The position numbers were made by a program, and so were the translations under genes. The notes under the pieces are model-generated. The model saw only the letters and a list, made by a program, of their open reading frames with translations, did not search any database and was not told the origin of the DNA. A stretch of DNA of 64,000 nucleotides from Heliomarina baculiformis (lineage in GTDB: Bacteria > Pseudomonadota > Alphaproteobacteria > Rhodobacterales > Rhodobacteraceae), in assembly GCF_019966545.1 (NCBI RefSeq), contig NZ_JAIMIC010000003.1:62001-126000 (forward strand), written 5' to 3'. Positions 8,438 to 16,933 of this stretch are shown here, piece by piece. The first letter of the stretch is position 1. The number at the start of each line of letters is the position of its first letter.

Positions 8438-9038
8438 AATCCGACGGCTTTAATCGACCGTCGTTCAGCAGATGCTGCATCGTATAGGCCACGGAAAGCG
8501 CATCATCCAGCGCGTCATGCCCTCGCAGCGGCGCGTGTTCGATCCCGAAATAGGCCGAAAGCGTATTGCTCCGGGTCACCTTGAGGTCCTCATAGGGCAT
8601 CCCTGCTTTCAGCAGCAACTGGCAGGCATTCCCAAACCGCGTGACCGGGATGGGCGGCACGATCCCCTCGACATAACAGCTGATCGCCAGCATGTTGAAC
8701 TCGTCCTTGCCCCAGGACCAGAGCTTCGCCCCACCACAGAACGTCTCGACTTCGGCCAGCGCCTGTTTCAGCGCCAGCCCCTCGGCCTCAATCACCTGCT
8801 CATCGATCCCGGTCAGCCGCGTGAACAGCGGATCAAGCGCCTGCCGACCACCCTCCCGGTCCGGTGGCACAACATAAAGTCGCTTGGTCTCGGCAATAGT
8901 ATAATCCCCCTCCAGCCCCAGCCGGACAATCCCGATCTGCGCCACCACGGGGTCGGGGTCGAACGGCCCGCACCAGAACCGCGACGGCGCCCCCTCCGCC
9001 GTCAGAAATTCGCAGTCAAAAATGAATGCATCCGCCAT
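8430..9038 (-). CDS. DEDDh-type 3'-5' exonuclease
   Basis: With the ATG at 9038, preceded by AGAGGGAGAC, the protein has 202 residues. It contains the exonuclease motifs in order: ExoI FIFDCEFLT (D8, E10), ExoII around WSWGKDEFNMLAI, and ExoIII HDALDDALSVAYTM, the DEDDh pattern of DnaQ/RNase T-like nucleases. These enzymes use two metal ions to remove nucleotides from 3' ends. It is a stand-alone nuclease without polymerase or UvrC domains, so a repair or RNA-processing role is possible, but the substrate cannot be told. Confidence 0.85.
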   Translation of the reverse strand: MADAFIFDCEFLTAEGAPSRFWCGPFDPDPVVAQIGIVRLGLEGDYTIAETKRLYVVPPDREGGRQALDPLFTRLTGIDEQVIEAEGLALKQALAEVETFCGGAKLWSWGKDEFNMLAISCYVEGIVPPIPVTRFGNACQLLLKAGMPYEDLKVTRSNTLSAYFGIEHAPLRGHDALDDALSVAYTMQHLLNDGRLKPSDFD

Positions 9039-9100
9039 TTGTCTCCCTCTCTTCGATAATCCCGTCGCCAAAGTTGGACCCGGCCCCTGATACCGACCGG

Positions 9101-9143
9101 CCCCTGCTTCTTTGGGTCATAAAATATCCCCGCCGGAGGCTCC
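9101..9143 (-). repeat. Dispersed intergenic repeat, copy 1
   Basis: Read on the minus strand this is GCCTCCGGCGGGGATATTTT followed by ATGACCCAAAGAAGCAGGGG. It lies 30 bp behind the stop codon of the gene at 9173 and in the same orientation. Three more copies occur in the window, at 11095, 30824 and 35706. Confidence 0.85.
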
Positions 9144-9172
9144 CGTCCTCGCCACGGGCGCGCCCGGTTCGT

Positions 9173-10177
9173 TCAGCGCATCCAGAAGCCATGTGCCTTG
9201 ATGCGGTTGCGTATCGCCTGTTCGCGCCGGGGCAGGGCCGATCGGTCGAAGAGCGCGCGCACCTTCTGGCCGCGCCCTTGGTAGATCATCCGCTTGATCG
9301 GTTCATGTTGTTTCAGGATTTTCTTGATCCGGTTCGGCGCGGCGCAGGCTTCGACCATTTCGATCACCGCATCGCTTTCGCGCGCATAGAGTAGTGGGAA
9401 CATCCGGTAATGACAGCTGATGCGCCCGTCCAGCAGACCTCCGGGCAGGGCATCCCGACCGCCGCCAAGTCCGTGAATGACCAGCGGCAGTGCGATCTGG
9501 TCAAGCCAGGGATCAAGGCTCTGACAGGTCAGTTCGACAGGCGGGTCGTCCCGGATCGACCGCGCATAGTCGAGGTATCTCTCGCCAAACTCTTTCGGGC
9601 AGCGGTAAAAGAAATAGCCTGCGTTGAAATACAGGTAGCGTTCCCAGTATTCCTCGGGATGCTCCGTCGCGAGGCTCGACGCAAAATCGAGTCCAAAGCG
9701 GTCATAAAGCGACTTCCAGATGCCGTGATAGCCGGGGCCGTAAAGCGTGGGCGTGGGCCAGCTGCCTTCCCGGCGCAGCGAGGCACCGGGATACGAGAAA
9801 TCGAACGGCACGTCGCTCAGATCGCCGGTGATCAGGGTGTCGCTGTCGAAAAAGACAAAAGGTTGCCCCTCGGGCAGGGCCGCCAGCGCCTCGATCTTGT
9901 TGCCCTGCGGGTAGGACTGGCCAAAAACGTGATTGTCAAAAGGCAGGATTTCCGCGCCAAGCTCGCCCAGCATATCGAGCACGCCGCTGTCTCGGATCGC
10001 GGGGTCCCGGTCCCAGAGTGGTCCGTCATTGGGCACGGCGACGAACAGCCGCCCGGCAAATTCCGGATTGGTATGGCGCAACGTCGCCGCGAATAGCAGG
10101 CATTCATATTGCAACCGGCCCGATTGCCCGATGATCAGGATATTGAAGGCTTGGCGAGGGTGCTGTTTCTTTGCCAT
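9173..10177 (-). CDS. GT-A-like glycosyltransferase-type protein
   Basis: This 334-residue protein starts with a Rossmann-like strand (FNILIIGQSGRLQYECLLFA). It has a DxD motif at D111/D113 (QPFVFFDSDTLITGDLSDVP) in the place where GT-A nucleotide-sugar enzymes bind metal and UDP-sugar. Further features are SYPQGNKIEALAALPEG before the DxD and a well-spaced C-terminal region rich in aromatic and basic residues. This pattern recalls GT8-like proteins, and similar Rhodobacteraceae proteins are usually annotated as hypothetical. No cell-wall or polysaccharide genes surround it. The fold call is moderately sure; donor and acceptor are unknown. Confidence 0.7.
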   Translation of the reverse strand: MAKKQHPRQAFNILIIGQSGRLQYECLLFAATLRHTNPEFAGRLFVAVPNDGPLWDRDPAIRDSGVLDMLGELGAEILPFDNHVFGQSYPQGNKIEALAALPEGQPFVFFDSDTLITGDLSDVPFDFSYPGASLRREGSWPTPTLYGPGYHGIWKSLYDRFGLDFASSLATEHPEEYWERYLYFNAGYFFYRCPKEFGERYLDYARSIRDDPPVELTCQSLDPWLDQIALPLVIHGLGGGRDALPGGLLDGRISCHYRMFPLLYARESDAVIEMVEACAAPNRIKKILKQHEPIKRMIYQGRGQKVRALFDRSALPRREQAIRNRIKAHGFWMR

Positions 10178-10288
10178 ACTCGATTCAGCCGCTTGATTTG
10201 GTCTGCGGCATTAGCCGATGCCGCTGATTATAGGCATGAATTTTGAAACAAAAAACCTGAAATTCGGGAAGGGCAGGCTGCCCGGAGA

Positions 10289-11047
10289 ATGGCAGCCCCG
10301 CAGGAAAAGCGAAAGGCCAGGGTCATGCTGGAAGTGTTCTTGTTGATGTTCTCTGCCTCGGTGCATTCCCTTGCGACCGTCGATCAGGTGGCGGCCGATA
10401 GCGCGGCGCCGGCGCTTGCGGCGGCCCCGATGGACGTCGCCCAGGCCCCGGGTGAGGCGGAGACTCCCGAAAACGCCGTTGCCACCAGCCCGGAGACAGA
10501 AACAAAAAAAGCGGTCGCCGCCGCCCCGCAAGAGGACAAGGGGACGTCTGCTGCCGGTCAAGAGCCCGACACCGGGGAGGAGATTGCCGTCATGCCGGAA
10601 AGCAAGGATGATCCGGCAGCGCTGCCATCGGAGACGCCCGGGGCCCATGCAGAGCCGGCGACCGGCTTTGCGGCAGAACCGCAAATCGCCTCGGGCCGGT
10701 TCCTGACAGCGCTTGAAGTGCGCCCGATCCTGAACGCCACCCGTGGCAACTGGATTTCGGTGCGTGAATTCGGCGGGCAGGATCTTTTGTATGTAAGCCA
10801 TCTCTGGGCATGGCGCTGCGGGCTGCATGAAATCCGGGTCGGCGTGAACGGCGCGGCGCCGGAAGTCTGGGCCATGCCGGAATGCCGCCCCGACCAGACC
10901 GCCCCGGCAGCCGTTCTGGACGGCGATGGCCTGCCATACCGCAGCTTTCCCCGGCGCAGTGTGCAGTTGATCGAGGTGCATCTGCTCTATGATGACATGA
11001 CAACGGCGCAGCTGCGCTTCAATCGGGCGGGTATCGTGATTCCCTGA
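10289..11047 (+). CDS. Exported protein of unknown function with acidic linker
   Basis: The 252-residue product has a basic N-terminus (KRKAR) followed by a hydrophobic stretch (VMLEVFLLMFSASVHSLA) that looks like a signal peptide or anchor. Residues 35-130 are Ala/Pro/Glu-rich and low in complexity. The last ~115 residues form the only folded-looking part: FLTALEVRPILNATRGNWIS, then VREFGGQDLLYVSHLWAWRC, and PRRSVQLIEVHLLYDDMTTA. Two cysteines in the C-terminal domain (WRCGLHEI and MPECRPD) could form a disulfide in the periplasm. An ATG at 10325 is an alternative start. I do not recognise the domain. Confidence 0.72.
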   Translation: MAAPQEKRKARVMLEVFLLMFSASVHSLATVDQVAADSAAPALAAAPMDVAQAPGEAETPENAVATSPETETKKAVAAAPQEDKGTSAAGQEPDTGEEIAVMPESKDDPAALPSETPGAHAEPATGFAAEPQIASGRFLTALEVRPILNATRGNWISVREFGGQDLLYVSHLWAWRCGLHEIRVGVNGAAPEVWAMPECRPDQTAPAAVLDGDGLPYRSFPRRSVQLIEVHLLYDDMTTAQLRFNRAGIVIP

Positions 11048-11094
11048 GGCGCCGTTGCGTGACGTGACGAGTGGCGCGACGAGCTGATGGGACA

Positions 11095-11137
11095 GGAGCC
11101 TCCGGCGGGGATATTTTAGGACCCAAAGAAGCAGGGG
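11095..11137 (+). repeat. Dispersed intergenic repeat, copy 2
   Basis: GGAGCCTCCGGCGGGGATAT, then TTTAGGACCCAAAGAAGCAG and GGG. It lies 47 bp behind the stop codon of the gene ending at 11047 and in the same orientation, and just before the convergent WYL regulator. Confidence 0.85.
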
Positions 11138-11157
11138 ATGTCGTGCCTTCGGGGCGT

Positions 11158-11847
11158 TCAGCTTGCGGCGGGCGTTTCGTAGCGGTTGTTTTCCAGCCAG
11201 AGGCGGCGCAGCGCATTGCCTTCGCCGGTGAAATAGCTCTCGAGTGCGGTGCAGGTCCAGATCCGGTCGACCCTGAAGTGGCGAAATGACTGGCGCAGCT
11301 CGCACCAGCCCGCGAGCATGGCGCAATCCAGGTGATAGACGACCCCCACCGGGCGTACGGTTCTTTCCGTCTCACGGTCATCGGCATCCCGGTAGGTGAT
11401 CCGCAGCTTGCGTTCGTCGCGCACTGCTTCGCGCATCAGAGCGATGGAGACGCAGCCCTTGAGCGGGTCGTCCTTTTTTGCCCCCCAAGGGGCGACCTGC
11501 AACCAGTCGGCGGCACAGTGCAGCGCGTCGATCTTGGCGCAGATTCGGCTGGCGGCGGCCTGGAGGGCGCTGTCGCCGGTGCGGGCGAGGAGGGCGAGAC
11601 CGACGTGCAGCGCTTCGATTTCCTCGGAATCGAAGTTCAGCGGCGGCAGGTCGTAGCCGCGCCGCATGACATAGCCGATGCCCGCTTCGCCTTCGATCGG
11701 GGTGCGCATTGCCTGAAGCGCGGCGATGTCGCGGTAGATCGTGCGTTCGGAGACTTCGAGCTGTTCGGAGAGTGCGCGGGCGGTCACTGGCCGGGAGGTA
11801 GCCCGCAGAAGCTGGATGATTTCGAACAGACGGTTGGAACGGTTCAT
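11158..11847 (-). CDS. YafY-type transcriptional regulator (HTH_11 + WYL)
   Basis: Starting at the ATG of MNRSNRLFEIIQLLRATSRP gives 229 residues, the usual size for this group. An N-terminal winged helix (about residues 1-60, with VTARALSEQLEVSERTIYRD) is followed by a WYL-type sensor domain (about 135-225, including RKLRITYRDADDRETERTVR and PVGVVYHLDCAMLAGWCELR). WYL domains bind nucleic-acid-like or small-molecule ligands. The gene is divergent from a small gene, with inverted repeats in the shared 103-bp gap, which suggests local control and autoregulation. Confidence 0.9.
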   Translation of the reverse strand: MNRSNRLFEIIQLLRATSRPVTARALSEQLEVSERTIYRDIAALQAMRTPIEGEAGIGYVMRRGYDLPPLNFDSEEIEALHVGLALLARTGDSALQAAASRICAKIDALHCAADWLQVAPWGAKKDDPLKGCVSIALMREAVRDERKLRITYRDADDRETERTVRPVGVVYHLDCAMLAGWCELRQSFRHFRVDRIWTCTALESYFTGEGNALRRLWLENNRYETPAAS

Positions 11848-11891
11848 TGGGTGGGCCTCTGGATGTGCTGCTGACACAATAGCAAGGGCTG

Positions 11892-11941
11892 CTGACAGCA
11901 GGGTGTCAGGAGAGACGTGATTGAAAGAAATTGCAATCACG
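11892..11941. promoter_or_regulatory. Two inverted repeats in the WYL regulator intergenic region
   Basis: CTGACA (11892-11897) and TGTCAG (11904-11909) form one inverted repeat. CGTGATTG (11916-11923) and CAATCACG (11934-11941) form a perfect second one that ends at the ribosome site (GGAG) of the small gene at 11951. Both are candidate operators for the regulator; no consensus was checked. Confidence 0.4.
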
Positions 11942-11950
11942 GAGTTTCCC

Positions 11951-12124
11951 ATGTCCTATTACGATCACGCCGTCGCCATGGCCCTGCAACTGGGGCGCTG
12001 GGCGGCACCGACCCGGCGCCTGCGCCCTCACGAGTGCGAGATTGAAGCCGCGCGGGAAGAACAGGCTCCTGTCTCAGAGGAATACCGCAAGGAGCGCGAT
12101 CTGTACCGCAGGCGGATTGCCTAG
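11951..12124 (+). CDS. Small unknown protein, 57 residues
   Basis: The ATG follows GGAG with a six-base spacer. The product starts MSYYDHAVAMALQLGRWAAP and continues with a charged helix (ECEIEAAREEQAPVSEEYRK, then [10 protein letters not shown]). It has no membrane segment or signal peptide. It is divergent from the WYL regulator and may be its target. Its TAG stop overlaps, on the opposite strand, the TAG stop of the CoA ligase gene: the four bases CTAG (12121-12124) serve both genes. Confidence 0.6.
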   Translation: MSYYDHAVAMALQLGRWAAPTRRLRPHECEIEAAREEQAPVSEEYRKERDLYRRRIA

Positions 12125-13743
12125 GTGTCGCGCAGGCGGAAGCGCTGGATCTTGCCGGTTGCCGTTTTCGGCAGGGCATCGGTAAAGATCACCGAACGCG
12201 GGTATTTATAGGGGGCGATCTGCGCCTTCACGAAATCCTGCAGGAGTTTCACCTGCAAAGGGCCAGGTTCGACACCATCCCTCAGCACCACATGGGCCTG
12301 CACGATTTCACCGCGTGCGTCGTCCGGAACCCCGATGACGGCGCATTCCGACACGTCCTCATGGGCCAGCAGCGCGGCTTCGACCTCTGGGCCGGCGATA
12401 TTATAGCCTGATGAGATGATCATGTCGTCGGAGCGGGCAGCGAAATGCAGATAGCCTTCGGCATCCATCGAGAAGCTGTCCCCGGTGAGGTTCCAGCCGT
12501 CATTTACGTATTCGGCCTGTCGCTTGTCGTTCAGGTACCGGCAGCCGGTGGGGCCGCGCACCGCCAGCCGTCCGACCTTGCCCGGTTCGACGTCGGTACC
12601 GTCTTCGCCAAGGATACGTGCCTCGTAGCCGGTCACCGGTTTGCCGGTGCAGGCTGGGCGGTGATCGTCGAAGCGGTTCGAAATGAAGATATGCAGCATT
12701 TCGGTTGACCCGATCCCGTCGAGCATCGGCTTGCCGGTCTTTTCGATCCAGTCGTGATAGACCGGGGCGGGCAGGGTTTCTCCGGCGGATACGGCAGCGC
12801 GCAGGCTGGAGAGATCCACGCCTTCCTCCATCGCGGCCAGCATCACGCGATAGGCTGTGGGGGCGGTGAAACTTACGGTCGCGCGGTATGTCTCGATGAT
12901 CTCGATCATGTTCGGCGGCGAGGCATTCTCCAACAGCACTGCGCAGGCGCCAAAGCGCAAGGGGAATACCGCCAGCCCGCCAAGGCCAAAGGTAAAGGCA
13001 AGCGGCGGCGAGCCGACGAAGATATCCTCGGGGGTAACGCCCAGCACCTCACGCGCATAGCCATCGGCGATAATCAGCAGATCGCGATGGAAATGCATCG
13101 TGGCCTTCGGCTCACCCGTGGTGCCCGAGGTAAAGCCAAGCAGCGCCACATCGTCCCGCCCGGTCTCAACCGCGTCAAAGGTCACGGGCTTGTTCAGGGC
13201 GGCGCGGTCCAGTTCGGCATCGTGATTGGCGGTGCCATCAAAGCCAACCACCGTCTTGAGCGTTGCACTGGATTTGGCGCAGGTGATCATCTCGTCCATC
13301 AGCCTTGTGTCGCAAAGCGCATGGGTGATCTCGGCCTTGTCGACAATCTTGGCTAGTTCTCCGGCGCGCAGCATCGGCATGGTGTTCACCACGACCGCGC
13401 CTGCCTTGGTCGCGGCCAGCCAGCAGGCCACCATCGCCGGGTTGTTCGCGCTGCGGATCAGGATGCGATTGCCCGGCTTGACGCCGTAATCCTCGACCAG
13501 CGTGCGCGCGATCCGATTGGTCCAGTCGGTCAGCTCCTTGTAGCTGCGCCGCCGCCCGTTGCCGATCAGCGCGGTGCGATCACCATACCCTTGCGCCACC
13601 AGCTTGTCGGTCAGTTCGACGCCGATGTTGATATATTCCGGATAGCTATGCGTGCCGAGGTCGATCTCGGGCCACATATCCGGCGCGGGCAGGTTGTCCC
13701 GCGTAAACGTATCGCTATGCGCGCTTGGTCCCAGCATGGTCAT
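12121..13743 (-). CDS. 2-aminobenzoate-CoA ligase (benzoate-CoA ligase family)
   Basis: This 540-residue enzyme is an ANL-superfamily acyl-CoA synthetase that would activate anthranilate with ATP and CoA. The P-loop-like motif is [20 protein letters not shown], the hinge-region motif is [20 protein letters not shown], and the catalytic lysine lies in [17 protein letters not shown] at the C-terminus. The overall pattern ([20 protein letters not shown], then [20 protein letters not shown]) matches benzoate/2-aminobenzoate-CoA ligases rather than fatty acyl ones. It is the last gene of the anthranilate operon and overlaps the acyl-CoA dehydrogenase gene by ATGA. Substrate is assigned mostly from the monooxygenase/reductase gene in the same operon. 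Confidence 0.88.
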   Translation of the reverse strand: MTMLGPSAHSDTFTRDNLPAPDMWPEIDLGTHSYPEYINIGVELTDKLVAQGYGDRTALIGNGRRRSYKELTDWTNRIARTLVEDYGVKPGNRILIRSANNPAMVACWLAATKAGAVVVNTMPMLRAGELAKIVDKAEITHALCDTRLMDEMITCAKSSATLKTVVGFDGTANHDAELDRAALNKPVTFDAVETGRDDVALLGFTSGTTGEPKATMHFHRDLLIIADGYAREVLGVTPEDIFVGSPPLAFTFGLGGLAVFPLRFGACAVLLENASPPNMIEIIETYRATVSFTAPTAYRVMLAAMEEGVDLSSLRAAVSAGETLPAPVYHDWIEKTGKPMLDGIGSTEMLHIFISNRFDDHRPACTGKPVTGYEARILGEDGTDVEPGKVGRLAVRGPTGCRYLNDKRQAEYVNDGWNLTGDSFSMDAEGYLHFAARSDDMIISSGYNIAGPEVEAALLAHEDVSECAVIGVPDDARGEIVQAHVVLRDGVEPGPLQVKLLQDFVKAQIAPYKYPRSVIFTDALPKTATGKIQRFRLRDT

Positions 13744-14870
13744 GCTCCCATCACCTGTCTTGCGATCACCACCTTCTGCACGTCCGAGGCACCCTCATAG
13801 ATGCGCAAGGCCCTGATCTCGCGGTAAAGGCTCTCGATGATATGCCCATGGCGCACCCCGTCGCCGCCATGCAGCTGCACCGCCGCGTCGATCACCTGCT
13901 GGGCGGTCTCGGTCGCGTGCAGCTTGGCCATCGCCGCCTCGCGGCTGACCCGCGGCGCGCCCATGTCCTTGGTCCAGGCCGCGCGATAGACCAGCAGTGC
14001 CGAGGCATCGACCCCCAGCGCCATGTCGGCCAGATGCCCCTGTACCATTTGCAGATCGTTCAGCGGCGCGCCGAACAATTGCCGCGATCCGGTGCGGGCA
14101 AGGCTCTCGTCAAGCGCACGCCGCGCAAATCCCAGCGCCGCCGCGCCCACGGTCGAGCGGAACACGTCCAGCACCGACATGGCAATCCGGAACCCGCTGC
14201 CCGCCGTGCCGATCAGCGCCTCGCGCGGCAGGCGCATATCGTTGAACCGAAGCCGCGCCAGAGGGTGCGGCGCGATTACCTCAAGCCGCTCGGCAATCTC
14301 AAGACCCGGCGTATCGGCCGGAACCAGAAAGGCCGACAGTCCCTTGGCGCCCGGCGCTTCGCCGGTCCGCGCGAAAACCGTGTAGACATCCGCGATCCCG
14401 CCGTTCGAGATCCAGGTTTTCTCGCCATTCAGCACATACCCGTCGCCGTCAGCCACGGCTGTTGTCGAAAGCTGCGCTACGTCCGAGCCACTGGCAGGTT
14501 CGCTCAGCGCAAAGGCGGAAATCGCCTCCCCGGCGCGGGTCCGCCCCAGCCACTCCCGCTGCGCCTCCGAGCCAAAGAGCGATACCGCCCCCATGCCCAG
14601 CCCCTGCATGGCAAAGGCGAAATCCGCCAGCCCGTCATGGCGGGCCAAAGTCTCGCGGATCAGGCAGAGCGAACGTACATCAAGCGCCTCGCCACCGGAA
14701 TGCTGCAGGAACCCGGCCGCCCCCAGCGCCGCGACCAGCCCGCGGCAGGCCCCGTCCACATCGCCGTGATCCACCGGCAGGTTCGCCGCGCACCACGCCT
14801 CCAGCGCCGCCGCCAGTTCGCGATGCCGATCCTCGAAAAAAGGCCAGTCCAGAAATGTCCGGTCCACCAT
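13740..14870 (-). CDS. Acyl-CoA dehydrogenase
   Basis: Starting at [20 protein letters not shown], with GGGGGAG upstream, gives 376 residues, typical for a FAD acyl-CoA dehydrogenase. Visible are the FAD/substrate motif [20 protein letters not shown], the segment [20 protein letters not shown], and the C-terminal catalytic glutamate in [20 protein letters not shown]. In the aerobic 2-aminobenzoyl-CoA route a reduced, hydroxylated alicyclic CoA ester must be processed by beta-oxidation-like steps, and this gene would supply one oxidation. It overlaps the ligase start by four bases. Confidence 0.9.
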   Translation of the reverse strand: MVDRTFLDWPFFEDRHRELAAALEAWCAANLPVDHGDVDGACRGLVAALGAAGFLQHSGGEALDVRSLCLIRETLARHDGLADFAFAMQGLGMGAVSLFGSEAQREWLGRTRAGEAISAFALSEPASGSDVAQLSTTAVADGDGYVLNGEKTWISNGGIADVYTVFARTGEAPGAKGLSAFLVPADTPGLEIAERLEVIAPHPLARLRFNDMRLPREALIGTAGSGFRIAMSVLDVFRSTVGAAALGFARRALDESLARTGSRQLFGAPLNDLQMVQGHLADMALGVDASALLVYRAAWTKDMGAPRVSREAAMAKLHATETAQQVIDAAVQLHGGDGVRHGHIIESLYREIRALRIYEGASDVQKVVIARQVMGA

Positions 14871-14937
14871 GATGCGCAACTCCCCCTTCTTCTCGTTCCA
14901 AATACGGAAAATCCCGGCCCCTCGGCCTGTCCCGCGC

Positions 14938-15750
14938 TCAGTTGCCTTCGAACACCGGTTTTTCCTTGGCGACAAAAGCGCGATAGGCGCGTTCGAAATC
15001 GCCGGTCTGCATGCAGATCGCCTGCGCCTGCGCCTCGGCTTCGATCGCCTGATCGAGGCTCATGTCCCATTCCATGTTCAGCTGGTTCTTGGTCATCGCG
15101 TTGGCGAAGGTCGGCCCCGCCACGATGCGGCGCGCCATTTCCATCGCCGCTTCTTCCAAGGCGTCGGCCTCGTGCAGCGCGTTCCAGTAGCCCCATGCCA
15201 GCCCTTCTTCGGCCTTCATCGCGCGGCCCGTGTAAAGCAGCTCCGCCGCACGGCCCTGACCGATGATCCTCGGCAGGATCGCGCAGGCGCCCATGTCGCA
15301 GCCCGCAAGGCCGACGCGGTTGAACAAAAAGGCGCATTTGGCCTCCGGTGTCGCCAGCCGCAGGTCCGAGGCCATGGTGATGATCGCCCCGGCGCCAGCG
15401 GCGATCCCGTCCACGGCGGCGATGATCGGCTTGCCACAATGCAGCATCGCCTTGACCAGATCGCCGGTCATCCGGGTGAATTGCAGCAATTCCGGCATCT
15501 CCATCGCCACCAGCGGCCCGATGATGTCATGCACATCGCCGCCCGAGCTGAAATTGCCGCCGTTCGAAGTGAAGACAACCGCGTGGATATCGCTCGCATA
15601 GGCCAGCGCTCGGAACATGTCGCGCAGCTCGGCATAGCTCTCGAAGGTCAGCGGGTTCTTGCGCTCGGGCCGGTTCAGGCAGATCTTCGCGATGCCATCC
15701 GCCGCTTCGAATTTAAAATGTTCCGCGACGTATCCGCTCATCTCGCTCAT
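14938..15750 (-). CDS. Enoyl-CoA hydratase/isomerase family protein
   Basis: This 270-residue crotonase-fold protein contains the oxyanion-hole segments [20 protein letters not shown] and [20 protein letters not shown], and the helix [20 protein letters not shown] where catalytic acids usually lie. In this operon it probably hydrates or opens the ring of the CoA ester formed after dearomatisation. The usual E...E pair is not fully matched ([13 protein letters not shown] replaces the second glutamate region), which is also seen in ring-acting crotonases. A 67-bp gap separates it from the acyl-CoA dehydrogenase gene. Confidence 0.88.
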   Translation of the reverse strand: MSEMSGYVAEHFKFEAADGIAKICLNRPERKNPLTFESYAELRDMFRALAYASDIHAVVFTSNGGNFSSGGDVHDIIGPLVAMEMPELLQFTRMTGDLVKAMLHCGKPIIAAVDGIAAGAGAIITMASDLRLATPEAKCAFLFNRVGLAGCDMGACAILPRIIGQGRAAELLYTGRAMKAEEGLAWGYWNALHEADALEEAAMEMARRIVAGPTFANAMTKNQLNMEWDMSLDQAIEAEAQAQAICMQTGDFERAYRAFVAKEKPVFEGN

Positions 15751-16187
15751 GCGTTTTCTCCTCCCATCCGCTCCAGCAGACGGATCAATTGTTCCAGCTC
15801 ATCGCTGTCGAATGCTGACAGCTGCTCATTAATCCAGCCCTCATGGGCCGTTGCCATCTCGGCAAACCGCTCGGCACCCGCAGGGGTCAGCCGCACCAGC
15901 ATCGCGCGCCGGTCGCCATCCACGGCCACACGCTCGACCAGTCCTTCGCCCGCCAGCCGCTCTACGATGCCGGTCACGTTCCCGTTCGATACCTTCAGCT
16001 TGGCCGACAGTTCGCTCATCCGCAGCCCGTCGCGATAGCGATCCAGCGCCGAAAGCACGTCGAAACGGGGCAGGGTGCTGTCGAACTTCAGCCGCAGCGC
16101 CTCGCGCAGACCGGTTTCGATCTCGCGCTGGGCCGACAGCATCCGCAACCAGACCCGCAGCCGCTGCTTCGGCAACGGGCGGCTCAA
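15747..16187 (-). CDS. MarR family regulator of the anthranilate operon
   Basis: The likely start is a TTG at 16187 that overlaps the SDR stop codon (TTTGA) and follows GGGAGG, giving 146 residues. The winged helix ([20 protein letters not shown], then [20 protein letters not shown]) and flanking dimer helices are typical of MarR. MarR proteins in aryl-CoA operons usually repress until the CoA thioester binds. Sitting in the middle of the operon, it would be made together with the enzymes it controls. The effector is inferred. Confidence 0.9.
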   Translation of the reverse strand: MSRPLPKQRLRVWLRMLSAQREIETGLREALRLKFDSTLPRFDVLSALDRYRDGLRMSELSAKLKVSNGNVTGIVERLAGEGLVERVAVDGDRRAMLVRLTPAGAERFAEMATAHEGWINEQLSAFDSDELEQLIRLLERMGGENA

Positions 16188-16933
16188 ACCTCGCCTCCCG
16201 AGATGGAAATTGCCTGTCCCGTCACCCCTTCGGAGCCCGCGCCGCAAAGCCAGAACGCCGCCGCGCTGACCTCTTCGGGCTTGATCAGCCGGTTCTGCGG
16301 TGACATGCGCGCAAGGCTGGCATGGGCGTCCTCGGCGCTCATCCCGGTCTTGATCATGATATTGTCGACGCTGCGCACGGTCATTTCCGTGTCGAGGAAC
16401 CCGGGGCAGAGCGCATTGACCGTCACCCCCGACTTCGCCGTCTCGAGCGCCAGCGATTTCACCAGCCCGATCACCCCGTGTTTCGCCGCCGCGTAGGGCG
16501 CGACATAAGGATAGCCCTTAAGCCCGGCGGTCGAGGCCACGGCGATCAACCGCCCCCAATGGCTGCCCTTCATCCGGCGCAAACCTTCGCGGAAAGTCAG
16601 GAAAACACCGGTCAGGTTCACGGAAAGCATCGAGTCCCATTCGGCCAGTTCGGTGCGCACCATTGGCCCGCTCGACGAGGCCCCGGCATTGGCGATCACG
16701 ATATCGGGCGTGTCGATGAAATCGAACATCGCCGCGACCGAGGTCTCGTCGGTCACATCCGCCTCGACCATGTGGATGTCGCCATGCTGGCTGGCCACCT
16801 GTTCCAGCGTCGCCGCCGTCCGGCCTGAGACCCAGACCCGCGCGCCTTCGGCGGCAAAACGTGCCGCCATATCCGCGCCAAGCCCGGTGCCGCCACCGGT
16901 GATCAGGACCGTCTTGCCCTTGATGCCGCTCAT
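16184..16933 (-). CDS. SDR family oxidoreductase (3-hydroxyacyl-CoA dehydrogenase type)
   Basis: With the ATG at 16933, which overlaps the upstream gene's stop as ATGA, the protein has 249 residues. It shows the SDR nucleotide motif [19 protein letters not shown], the NAG motif ([12 protein letters not shown]), the catalytic serine-tyrosine-lysine set (S in [17 protein letters not shown]) and the C-terminal [11 protein letters not shown]. In this operon it most likely oxidises a 3-hydroxyacyl-CoA intermediate with NAD+. Substrate assignment is contextual. Confidence 0.9.
   Translation of the reverse strand: MSGIKGKTVLITGGGTGLGADMAARFAAEGARVWVSGRTAATLEQVASQHGDIHMVEADVTDETSVAAMFDFIDTPDIVIANAGASSSGPMVRTELAEWDSMLSVNLTGVFLTFREGLRRMKGSHWGRLIAVASTAGLKGYPYVAPYAAAKHGVIGLVKSLALETAKSGVTVNALCPGFLDTEMTVRSVDNIMIKTGMSAEDAHASLARMSPQNRLIKPEEVSAAAFWLCGAGSEGVTGQAISISGGEV

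Noticed and set aside
10211-11326. Minus-strand frame of 371 codons
   Set aside because: It covers two real genes on opposite strands and reads through a dispersed repeat. The plus-strand frame 10289-11047 has a signal peptide and a folded-looking domain.
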